Translations under genes and position numbers: made by a program
Source of the DNA: Anaerolineae bacterium
GTDB lineage: Bacteria > Chloroflexota > Anaerolineae > J102
Direction: 5' to 3'
DNA: 11,575 nucleotides
NCBI GenBank assembly: GCA_027036755.1
Contig: JALWDV010000413.1
Location: 1 to 11,575 of the forward strand
Part shown: piece by piece, positions 5,688 through 11,575 of the stretch
Position numbering within the stretch: position 1 is the first letter of the stretch
How the letters are laid out: each line of letters starts with the position of its first letter
Notes under the pieces: generated by a model
What the model was told of the DNA's origin: nothing
Seen by the model: only the letters and a program-made list of their open reading frames with translations
The model's database searches: none

Positions 5688-6407
5688 ATGAAAACGCCAA
5701 AAATCGCAGTGCTCACGGGCGCCGGCGTTTCCAAGGCCAGCGGAATCCCCACCTACCGCGACGGTGCAGACAGCTTGTGGAACAACTATCATCCTCAGCA
5801 ATTGGCTACGCCCGAAGCCTTCGCCCAAAACCCCAAACTGGTGTGGGAGTTTTATGACTGGCGGCGACAGAACATGGCTCGGGCCCGCCCCAACCCAGCA
5901 CACAAAACCCTGGCCGAGATGGAAACGGCGATTCCTCATTTCACCCTGGTGACGCAAAACATCGATGGTCTGCATCGGGAGGCGGGCAGCAAGAACATCC
6001 TCTACCTTCATGGCGACATCTGGCTGGTGCGCTGCACCGAATGCGACTATCGCGCCGAGGATCGCCGCACGCCCCTGCCCGAACTGCCGCCCCGCTGCCC
6101 CCGCTGCAACGCCATGCTCCGCCCCGATATCATCTGGTTTGGCGAAGCGCTGAACCCCCAAATCCTGTATCAGGCGGAACAGGCATTCAAAAAAGCCGAC
6201 ATCGCTCTGGTTGTGGGCGCCTCGGCAGTGGTTTATCCGGCGGCTTACCTGCCCTTTTACACCATCGAAAAAGGCGGCAGAGTCATCGAATTCAATATGG
6301 AGCGCACGGCGCTATCCGATTACGCATCTGAAGTCATCCTGGGCCCCAGCGAGGAAACGTTACCCCAGTGGTGGAAACAATTTCGCCAGGAAATGGGCCT
6401 GAGTTGA
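5688..6407 (+). CDS. NAD-dependent protein deacylase, sirtuin (Sir2/CobB family, class III type)
   Basis: This 239-residue enzyme removes acyl groups from lysines using NAD+, giving nicotinamide and O-acyl-ADP-ribose, in the cytoplasm. Seen directly: the NAD motif GAGVSKASGIPTYR (11-24); TQNIDGLH (89-96); catalytic His108 in LHGD; a four-cysteine zinc site (Cys116, Cys119, Cys137, Cys140); VVGASAVVYPAA; and EFN near the C-terminus. Tyr56 and Arg59 in FYDWRR match the Tyr-x-x-Arg pair that binds negatively charged acyl groups in SIRT5 and CobB, so succinyl or malonyl lysine is a likely substrate in addition to acetyl (family knowledge, not shown here). The start at 5688 has AGGA 7 bp upstream and gives the usual length; the earlier in-frame ATG at 5589 would translate a repeat end and a terminator hairpin. 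The gene faces groEL tail to tail. Confidence 0.92.
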   Translation: MKTPKIAVLTGAGVSKASGIPTYRDGADSLWNNYHPQQLATPEAFAQNPKLVWEFYDWRRQNMARARPNPAHKTLAEMETAIPHFTLVTQNIDGLHREAGSKNILYLHGDIWLVRCTECDYRAEDRRTPLPELPPRCPRCNAMLRPDIIWFGEALNPQILYQAEQAFKKADIALVVGASAVVYPAAYLPFYTIEKGGRVIEFNMERTALSDYASEVILGPSEETLPQWWKQFRQEMGLS

Positions 6408-6571
6408 AGCTCAAGCCCGAGGGCGAGAATGTAACTGCTAACGTAGCCCTGTTCACTCGACACGGATAGGAGAAAACACGGATAAAATCTTTTTTGAATA
6501 ACTTCGTGTCTTCGTTTCCGTCGTGTCTTCGTGGCAAAAAAGGGCGATTGGGGTGCGGCAGCCGGGGAAAC
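6408..6571. repeat. Short repeat remnants between sir2 and groEL
   Basis: GTAACTGCTAACGTA (6431-6445) repeats exactly the outer end of R1 at 359-373, without the rest of that element. From about 6455 there is CACGGATA-type and CTTCGTG-type sequence (CGTGTCTTCGTGGC near 6523-6536). The latter resembles 9216-9243 and, with C/T changes, the right part of R3. No gene is supported. Confidence 0.5.
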
Positions 6572-6604
6572 AAAAAACGCCGCCAGGAAGGCCTGACGGC
6601 GTTT
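6572..6604 (-). terminator. Rho-independent terminator of groEL
   Basis: Read on the minus strand, AAACGCCGTCAGG pairs with CCTGGCGGCGTTT (one mismatch) around the loop CCTT, followed by a run of T (plus-strand A run from 6572). It lies about 35 bp after the groEL stop codon. Confidence 0.88.
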
Positions 6605-6637
6605 GGTTTGTATTGCAAGAGGTGCAGAGCGACAGAT

Positions 6638-8287
6638 TTAGAAGCCGCCCATGCCGCCCATGCCCATGTCGCCAGCGCCCGCGGGCATGGCAGGCTCCTT
6701 TTCGGGGATATCGGTGATGAGGGCCTCGGTGGTGAGGATCATGGCGGCGATGCTGGCCGCATTCTCCACCGCGCTGCGGGTGACCTTGGCAGGATCAATG
6801 ATGCCCGCGTCTAGCATGTTGACGAAGTCTTCCTTCATCACATCGAAACCGATGGGCTCATCGCCCTCGTTGCGGCGGCGAACCTCTTCCACGATGACGC
6901 CGCCGTCATAACCGGCGTTGGCCGCAATCAGGCGCATGGGCTCGACCAAAGCCTTTTTCAGGATCAGTGCGCCGGTGCGGATGTCGCCTTCCAGCTCATC
7001 CATAACGCCGTTCAGTTTCTCGCTGCTCTTGAGAAGGGTGACGCCGCCGCCGGGCACGATGCCCTCTTCCACGGCCGCGCGGGTGGCGCTCAGCGCATCT
7101 TCGACGCGATGCTTCTTCTCTTTCAGCTCGACCTCGGTGCCAGCGCCCACGCGGATGATGGCGACGCCGCCCGCCAGCTTGGCCAGGCGCTCTTGCAGCT
7201 TCTCGCGATCATAATCGCTGGTGCTGTTCTCGATCTCGGCGCGAATCTGGTTGATGCGGCCCTGAATGGCGTCATCGGAGCCCTTGCCGCCCACGATGGT
7301 GGTCTCTTCCTTGGTGGAAATCACGCGATCGGCCCGGCCCAGATCCTCGATGGTGACGCTGTCCAGCTTGCGCCCCAGCTCCTCGGTGATGACCGTGCCG
7401 CCGGTGAGAATGGCAATATCCTGCAGCATGGCCTTGCGCCGATCGCCGAAGCCAGGAGCCTTGACGGCCAGCACGTTGAAAACGCCGCGCAGCTTGTTCA
7501 ACACCAGCGTGGCCAGGGCCTCGCCGTCCACATCCTCGGCGATGATAACCAGATTGCGCTTGCCGATCTGAACCAGCTTCTCCAGCACAGGCACCAGGTC
7601 CTGGGCGGCGCTGATCTTCTTGTCATGGATGAGGATGTAAGGATCCTCGATGATGGCCTCCATGCGCTCGGTGTCGGTGATGAAGTAGGGGCTCAGGTAA
7701 CCGCGATCGAACTGCATACCCTCGACGAACTCGGTCTCGAAACCCAGGGACTTGCCCTCTTCCACGGTAATGACGCCGTCTTTGCCGACCTTGTCCATCA
7801 CATCGGCGATGAGGTCACCGATCTCCTGATCCTGCGCGGAGATGGCGGCCACCGCAGCGATGCGCTCGTGAGTGGTGATGGACACAGCCATGTCGCCGAT
7901 GGCGTCGGAGACGATGGTGGTGGCCTTCTCGATGCCGCGTTTCAGCAGCATGGGATTGGCGCCAGCAGCCACGTTGCGCAGCCCCTCGGTGACGATGGCC
8001 TGAGCCAACACGGTGGCGGTGGTGGTGCCGTCGCCAGCCACGTCATTGGTCTTGGTGGCGGCTTCTTTCAGCAACTGGGCGCCCATGTTGGCGAAGGGCT
8101 CTTCCAGCTCGATTTCCTTGGCGACGGAAACGCCGTCGTGGGTGATAGTGGGAGCGCCCCATTTCTTGTCCAGGGCGACATTGCGGCCCTTGGGGCCCAG
8201 GGTGGTCTTCACAGCATTGGCGAGAACGTCAACGCCTTTTTTCAATTCTTTGCGAGCATCTTCGTTGAAAACAATTTGCTTGGCCAT
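6638..8287 (-). CDS. groEL: Chaperonin GroEL (Hsp60)
   Basis: A 549-residue, full-length 60-kDa chaperonin. It forms the double-ring ATP-driven folding chamber of the cytoplasm and is capped by GroES. Conserved features include the N-terminus MAKQIVFNEDARKELKKGVD; TTLGPKGRNV and the phosphate-binding GDGTTTATVLAQAI (Asp86 to Thr90); KAPGFGDRRKAML in the apical domain; RVGAGTEVELKEKKHRVEDALSATRAAVEEG, ending in VPGGG, in the equatorial domain; and a short Gly/Met-rich tail MGMGGMGGF. The start is fixed by the family N-terminus and by AAAGGAG shortly upstream (minus strand, about 8297-8303). It lies 152 bp after groES on the same strand and is probably transcribed from the CIRCE-controlled promoter. 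A possible extra -10 box, TATAAT on the minus strand at 8316-8321, lacks a well-placed -35. A terminator follows at 6572-6604. Confidence 0.98.
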   Translation of the reverse strand: MAKQIVFNEDARKELKKGVDVLANAVKTTLGPKGRNVALDKKWGAPTITHDGVSVAKEIELEEPFANMGAQLLKEAATKTNDVAGDGTTTATVLAQAIVTEGLRNVAAGANPMLLKRGIEKATTIVSDAIGDMAVSITTHERIAAVAAISAQDQEIGDLIADVMDKVGKDGVITVEEGKSLGFETEFVEGMQFDRGYLSPYFITDTERMEAIIEDPYILIHDKKISAAQDLVPVLEKLVQIGKRNLVIIAEDVDGEALATLVLNKLRGVFNVLAVKAPGFGDRRKAMLQDIAILTGGTVITEELGRKLDSVTIEDLGRADRVISTKEETTIVGGKGSDDAIQGRINQIRAEIENSTSDYDREKLQERLAKLAGGVAIIRVGAGTEVELKEKKHRVEDALSATRAAVEEGIVPGGGVTLLKSSEKLNGVMDELEGDIRTGALILKKALVEPMRLIAANAGYDGGVIVEEVRRRNEGDEPIGFDVMKEDFVNMLDAGIIDPAKVTRSAVENAASIAAMILTTEALITDIPEKEPAMPAGAGDMGMGGMGGF

Positions 8288-8439
8288 GATGGATTCTCCT
8301 TTGAACTAGGTTGGAATTATATTGGATTTTGATTTCGAAATGTCAGATGTAGATGGGATGGAAGCCTGGGAAAACGAAAAGACCTCTTGATCACCAGATG
8401 TTTAGATGCAAGGATCGCTGATTTGGTTGCAAAACCTTG

Positions 8440-8733
8440 TCACTCTTCTTCGACGACTGCCAAAATATCGCTTTCGCGCAGGATGAGCAGTTTTTCCTCG
8501 TCCAGTTTGACCTCAGTGCCAGCGTATTTGGCGTAGAGCACGATGTCGCCAACCTTGATATCCAGAGGCATGAACTCGCCCTTGTCGTTGCGGGCGCCAG
8601 GCCCGACCGCAATGATCTCGCCCTCTTGCGGCTTTTCTCGGGCGGATTCAGGCAAGATAATACCGCTGGCCGTTTTGGCTTCGCGTTCGATGGGCTTGAC
8701 AACAATTCGGTCACTCAACGGACGTAGTTTCAT
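8440..8733 (-). CDS. groES: Co-chaperonin GroES (Hsp10)
   Basis: This 97-residue protein forms the heptameric lid of the GroEL chamber. Typical motifs are MKLRPLSDRIVVKPIERE at the N-terminus; the mobile-loop region EAKTASGIILPESAREKPQEG, whose hydrophobic IIL contacts GroEL; EIIAVGPGARND; VGDIVLYAKYAGTEVK; and the C-terminal ILRESDILAVVE. The start at 8733 is set by GGAGG (minus strand, 8743-8747) 9 bp upstream and by the family N-terminus. The frame stays open to 8928, but that extension would cover the promoter and the CIRCE operator. It is the first gene of the groES-groEL operon. The protein is complete. Confidence 0.97.
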   Translation of the reverse strand: MKLRPLSDRIVVKPIEREAKTASGIILPESAREKPQEGEIIAVGPGARNDKGEFMPLDIKVGDIVLYAKYAGTEVKLDEEKLLILRESDILAVVEEE

Positions 8734-8771
8734 AGTCGTCAACCTCCGTGTCAGGGTGTAATGCAAAATTA

Positions 8772-8798
8772 TTAGCACTCGCAAAGGCGGAGTGCTAA
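8772..8798 (-). promoter_or_regulatory. CIRCE operator (HrcA binding site)
   Basis: TTAGCACTC (8772-8780), 9 bp, then GAGTGCTAA (8790-8798): a perfect match to the conserved CIRCE inverted repeat. In bacteria with this element the HrcA repressor binds it and releases it on heat shock. It lies between the -10 box and the groES start, inside the expected 5' leader. The hrcA gene itself is not in the window. Confidence 0.97.
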
Positions 8799-8808
8799 AC
8801 TCCGTTTC

Positions 8809-8837
8809 ATTATACGCAAGTCCCTCGCGTTCGTCAA
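8809..8837 (-). promoter_or_regulatory. Promoter of groES-groEL
   Basis: On the minus strand TTGACG (8832-8837), a 17-bp spacer and TATAAT (8809-8814) form a nearly perfect sigma-70 type promoter. Transcription would begin just before the CIRCE element, as is usual for HrcA-controlled groE operons. Confidence 0.92.
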
Positions 8838-8867
8838 CCTTTTTCTCATTAGATTTTTGCAAGAAAT

Positions 8868-9207
8868 GGCATGGTTCAGATCGTCCTTCCATCAGCTTTA
8901 CAATTTCAATAGGGTCAACGCCTGGCAAAGCGCGTCAAACGTAAAGCGCCAAACGTCAAAACGTGGCGAAACAGGCTCTTTTTGACGTTTGACGGATGAC
9001 GTTTGACGGAGAGATTGTAAAGATGGCTGTACTGAAAAAACCTTCAACACGGAGGCACAGAGCGCACGGAGGAAGAAAAAGGTGAGATTTGGAGAGGAAT
9101 TTCTCTGTGAACTACCACTATTTTCTCCGTGTCCTCCGTGTCTCCGTGGTGAAATGACCTTTTTGCAGTGGAGCCAAAGATGGTTTTGAATGAGAATGAA
9201 CCATGCC
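8868..9207. repeat. R2: second copy, interrupted by R3
   Basis: The left part (8868-9024) and right part (9176-9207) together match the intact R2 at 3633-3814, including both 11-bp ends GGCATGGTTCA and TGAACCATGCC. The first 64 bp are identical to the other copy. The interruption is the 151-bp R3 element at 9025-9175. The nearer end lies 30 bp upstream of the groES -35 box. Confidence 0.9.
9025..9175. mobile_element. R3: 151-bp MITE-like element inserted inside R2
   Basis: The ends GGCTGTACTG and CAGTGGAGCC are imperfect inverted repeats (GGCT/AGCC perfect, then ACTG/CAGT). AAAGAT is present on both sides (9019-9024 and 9176-9181), whereas the uninterrupted R2 has it once (3783-3788). This is direct evidence of an insertion with a target-site duplication of 6 bp (8 bp if GG is counted as flank). 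The length is the same as in the copy at 5446-5596. No open frame of interest. Confidence 0.9.
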
Positions 9208-9362
9208 TCTTTTTCCTTCGATCCTTCGTATCTTCGCGTCTTCGTGGCCTTTTTTTTCAGGAAAGCCATTCTTAAGTCGTGCTATTGAGCCTTGCGGACT
9301 GCAGAGCGACCTGCGTCGTCCTGCCTTTCAACCGAAAAAGGGCGCCCCCAAACGAAACCCCG
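9208..9362. other. Intergenic region with CTTCG-type repeat remnant
   Basis: About 9210-9263 is pyrimidine-rich and repeats CTTCG motifs (CGTCTTCGTGGC near 9235-9247), resembling the stretch near 6523-6536. A GGGCGCCC palindrome with a following T run on the minus strand (about 9338-9352) could be a weak terminator for the ABC permease gene. No gene is seen. Confidence 0.45.
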
Positions 9363-11042
9363 TCAGAATTCCTCCACCCCGCCATAGCGCAGGTTTTCGA
9401 TGGCGATATAGCCGGTGGCCGTCACCAGCATGAGGATGACGCTCATGGCCACGGCCTGCCCGAAATTGCTGACGCCCGGCTGTCCCAAAAACCGATAGAT
9501 GGCCACGGGCACGGTGGGGAACTGGGGGCGAGTGACCAGTAGACTGGCGCTGAATTCTCCCATGCTGATGGTGAAAGCGAAAACCACGCCCACCAGCAAT
9601 GAGCGCCGCAGGATGGGAAGATCGATGTGCCGCAGCACGCGCGTCGTGTTGGCCCCCAACATCCGCGCCGCCTCTCGCAGATGAGGATTCATTCCTCGCA
9701 GCACCGGCAGAATGGCCCGCAACACAAAGGGAAAGGCGATGAGGGTGTGGACGATGGGAACAATGAGCAGACTGGCCCGCAGATTCAAGGGCGGATGGCT
9801 CAGGGCCACGATGTAGCCAAAGCCCAGGGTGACCGCGCTGGTTCCCAGGGGCAGCATGAACAGGGGATCTAGCAGCCGGGCCAGGGAGAAGCGACGTGGG
9901 GCGGATTCAGCCAGCAGGTAGGCCGCGGGCAGGGAGATGAACACCGAAAAAAGGATGGTGACCAGCGCAAAGACCAGGGAATTGCGCACCGCCTCGATGG
10001 GCGTGACGAAGAAGATGGAGCCGGTGCGATTGACGAACAGCGCCTGATAGTGGGCCAGGCTGACGCCGTCGCCCAGGGTGAAGGATTGGACAATCAGGGC
10101 CAGCAGGGGGGAAAGCAGAAAAATCCCTAGCAGGGCGAAGACCCCGAAAGTCAGCAGTTTTTCGCCGCGGGTGCGGGGCGGGCGCTGGGTGCGCTTCGCG
10201 GCCTGAAACTCCAAAGGCGCGGTCATCTTTTGCTGCAAGCGGGTGTAGATCGCCATCATGGTCAGCGTGAAAGCCATTTGCACGATGGAGAGGGCAGCGG
10301 CCACGGGCAGATTGAACAGGCGCACCGCGGTGCGGTAAACCTCCACCTCGATGGTGGCGAACCGAGGCCCGCCCAGGATCAAAATCACGCCGAAAGAGGT
10401 GAAGTTGAAGAGATAAACCAGCAAACTGGCCGCGAGAATGGCGGGGGCCAGCAGCGGCAGGGTGATGTGACGCAATCGTCGCCACGGGCCCGCGCCCAGC
10501 ACAGCGGCCGCAGCCTCCTGTCGCGGATCCATATTCGCCCAAAAGCCGCCCACCATGCGGATCACCACCGAAGTGTTGTAGAAAACGTGCGCCATGAGGA
10601 TAATCCAGAGGGTGTGCAGGAGCTGGATGGGCGGCTTTTCGAGATGGAACATCGCCATGAGGGCCTGATTGACCAGCCCATGCGGCCCGATGAGGGCGAT
10701 GAACGCGGTGGCGGTCACCACCGTGGGCATGACAAAGGGCAGGGTCACCAGAGCCCGCAACAGCTTTTTGCCCGGAAAACGAAAGCGGGCGAAGACGAAA
10801 GCCGCGGGCAGCCCCAGGGCCAGCGCTCCCAGGGTGCTGAGGGCGGCCTGCCACAAGGTGAACCAGAGGACTTTCAGGTAATAGGGGTTTGCCCACAACG
10901 CCCGCAGACTCTCTCCGTCGAACCGTCCACCGGGAAAGAGACTGATCTTGAAAATCGCGAGGATGGGATAAACGAAGAACAGCCCCAGAAAAATGAGGGG
11001 AATAACGGCCAGCAGCCAGCGTTTGACAAAGGTGAGTTTCAT
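9363..11042 (-). CDS. Fused two-domain ABC transporter permease, ThiP/FbpB type (thiamine or iron uptake)
   Basis: A 559-residue inner-membrane protein made of two tandem binding-protein-dependent permease domains, each with about six hydrophobic segments. Each domain carries an EAA loop that docks the ATPase: residues 176-195 (EAAAAVLGAGPWRRLRHITL) and 457-476 (EAARMLGANTTRVLRHIDLP). The linker at about 272-295 is basic and polar. The stretch LAHVFYN to SFGVILILGGPRFATIEVEVY resembles E. coli ThiP, so thiamine or its phosphate is a reasonable substrate; related FbpB/SfuB proteins carry ferric iron, and sequence alone does not separate them. No gene for a substrate-binding protein or ATPase is found in the 530 bp upstream, and groES lies next downstream, so its partners are elsewhere. 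The ATG at 11042 opens the first membrane segment; no Shine-Dalgarno is visible. Confidence 0.85.
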   Translation of the reverse strand: MKLTFVKRWLLAVIPLIFLGLFFVYPILAIFKISLFPGGRFDGESLRALWANPYYLKVLWFTLWQAALSTLGALALGLPAAFVFARFRFPGKKLLRALVTLPFVMPTVVTATAFIALIGPHGLVNQALMAMFHLEKPPIQLLHTLWIILMAHVFYNTSVVIRMVGGFWANMDPRQEAAAAVLGAGPWRRLRHITLPLLAPAILAASLLVYLFNFTSFGVILILGGPRFATIEVEVYRTAVRLFNLPVAAALSIVQMAFTLTMMAIYTRLQQKMTAPLEFQAAKRTQRPPRTRGEKLLTFGVFALLGIFLLSPLLALIVQSFTLGDGVSLAHYQALFVNRTGSIFFVTPIEAVRNSLVFALVTILFSVFISLPAAYLLAESAPRRFSLARLLDPLFMLPLGTSAVTLGFGYIVALSHPPLNLRASLLIVPIVHTLIAFPFVLRAILPVLRGMNPHLREAARMLGANTTRVLRHIDLPILRRSLLVGVVFAFTISMGEFSASLLVTRPQFPTVPVAIYRFLGQPGVSNFGQAVAMSVILMLVTATGYIAIENLRYGGVEEF

Positions 11043-11070
11043 CGCAGGTGTGAAAATAGGCGCTAAGTGA

Positions 11071-11093
11071 ACGTCCAGAAATAACTTCCCTTT
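11071..11093. repeat. Short direct repeat, first copy
   Basis: The unit beginning ACGTCCAGAAATAACTTCCC is repeated at 11452-11474 with about three differences in 23 bp. Both are preceded by CTAAG and followed by a C-rich palindromic segment, so each probably marks the edge of a longer R5-like repeat. Confidence 0.55.
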
Positions 11094-11307
11094 ATCCCCT
11101 TCCGATGTTCTCCCCCGCCCGCGGGGAGATGATGAGGGGGCTGGCCACAGGCCAGAAGAGTCCGACTTCAGTCGATGAACGCAAAAAGGAAACTAAATTT
11201 TAGACGGTTACTTAGCGCATTGAGCAGGCATTGGCCCAACGTCCCACCTGGGCAACTTCAGAACGTAATGGGACGCAGCCAGGGCTTGTGGAAAGTGCGT
11301 CGCACCT

Positions 11308-11380
11308 CGGCTAGCCCCACAGGGGCGCTGTTTCTAGCCGGGGGACTTCATCCCCCGGCGCTGGCGGCGGGTGCGAAGCG
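11308..11380. repeat. R4: partial second copy
   Basis: A direct repeat of 5338-5410 with six differences in 73 bp. Only the right arm and centre of the R4 palindrome are present; the left arm is missing, so this is a truncated copy. Confidence 0.85.
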
Positions 11381-11501
11381 TCTCGTTAATGAATGGATTA
11401 TTGTAACTACTAAGGTCGTCACCGGTCTGTCACCCGAAAACCACTAAGAACACGTCTAGAAATTAGTTCCCTTTCCCTGCCGGGCCGCCAGAGCTTCGCC
11501 C

Positions 11502-11559
11502 CCTCCCCGGCCCTCCCCCGCCAGTCGCTTCGCTCCTTTGCAGGGGAGGGAGCCGCTGG
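11502..11559. repeat. R5: inverted copy of the repeat at 240-297
   Basis: These 58 bp are the exact reverse complement of 240-297. Similarity falls off quickly on both sides. The other arm of the hairpin may lie beyond the window end. Confidence 0.9.
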
Positions 11560-11575
11560 TTTGCAAAGGATTTTT

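Larger units (their letters stand above)
11043..11575. other. Non-coding region with several repeat remnants
   Basis: No gene is supported. Contents in order: an ACGTCYAGAAAT-type repeat unit (11071-11093, repeated at 11452-11474); a C/G-rich palindromic segment (about 11110-11150); an inverted CGTCCCA/TGGGACG pair (within 11240-11280); a half copy of R4 (11308-11380); a fragment GTAACTACTAAGGTCGT (11403-11419) like the R1 end; and the R5 copy (11502-11559). The 90-codon frame at 11175-11447 crosses these repeats and is not protein-like. Confidence 0.6.

Noticed and set aside
7109..8332. Open frame of 407 codons on the plus strand opposite groEL
   Set aside because: It is the antisense of a strongly biased, highly expressed gene. 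The product (rich in Gly, Asp, His, Leu) has no family motif.
8316..8346. Second promoter between groES and groEL
   Set aside because: A TATAAT box exists on the minus strand (8316-8321), but the only -35-like CTGACA is 19 bp away. The CIRCE-controlled promoter is enough to explain expression of both genes.
8734..8928. Upstream extension of the groES frame
   Set aside because: It would place the promoter, CIRCE and ribosome-binding site inside the coding region; the family N-terminus starts at 8733.
8868..9207. CRISPR array or tandem repeat suspected from repeated CGTCAAACGT motifs
   Set aside because: The motifs are few, irregularly spaced and explained by the palindromic symmetry of R2. 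There are no regular repeat-spacer units or cas genes.
10230..11066. Open frame of 278 codons on the plus strand opposite the permease
   Set aside because: Low-complexity, charged shadow (His, Arg, Glu, Gly, Gln) of a GC-rich membrane protein gene. The overlapping minus-strand frame 9907-10896 is likewise a frame-shifted shadow.
11175..11447. 90-codon open frame near the right end
   Set aside because: It runs through the R4 half copy and other repeat remnants, has no ribosome-binding site and no recognisable composition.
1..11575. tRNA, rRNA or other structured RNA genes
   Set aside because: No cloverleaf with a TTCGA-type arm or rRNA-like segment was recognised by eye. The hairpins found are better explained as terminators and palindromic repeats.

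Overview
The window looks like a piece of chromosome from an uncultured or thermophilic Chloroflexota (Anaerolineae-like) bacterium. The evidence is the character of the GroEL and GroES proteins, a CIRCE/HrcA heat-shock operator, GC-rich codon use in the genes, and intergenic spaces packed with short palindromic repeats. The phylum is an inference; no rRNA or tRNA is present to fix it.

Layout, left to right. 1-558 is non-coding, with a large imperfect palindrome and a MITE-like repeat (called R1 here). 559-3459 (+) is a Rad50/SbcC-type SMC ATPase without an SbcD/Mre11 partner in view. 3460-3880 holds a second R1 copy in opposite orientation and a different MITE-like element (R2). 3881-4663 (+) is a TPR-type helical protein and 4759-5205 (+) is nucleoside diphosphate kinase with a good terminator. 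5206-5687 is a nested repeat region (R4 palindrome, a 151-bp element R3, and a terminator-like hairpin). 5688-6407 (+) is a class III-type sirtuin. The convergent gap 6408-6637 carries the groEL terminator. 6638-8287 and 8440-8733 (both -) are groEL and groES, driven by a near-consensus promoter and CIRCE. 8734-9362 holds an R2 copy into which R3 has inserted, with a target-site duplication. 9363-11042 (-) is a fused two-domain ABC permease of the ThiP/FbpB type. 11043-11575 is non-coding repeat remnants, ending in a 58-bp inverted copy of the repeat at 240-297.

The genes are mostly housekeeping: DNA-end processing, nucleotide balance, protein deacylation, protein folding and solute import. 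They do not form one pathway. The chaperonin pair is the only clear operon. The ndk and sir2 genes are separated by terminators and repeats.

The most unusual content is the repeat landscape. At least five families of short palindromic elements without transposase fill nearly every gap. One insertion (R3 into R2) can be read directly against an empty site in the same window. I see no clearly new defence or metabolic system; the nearest candidates are the sbcC gene bracketed by inverted R1 copies and the terminator-like hairpin directly before sir2.
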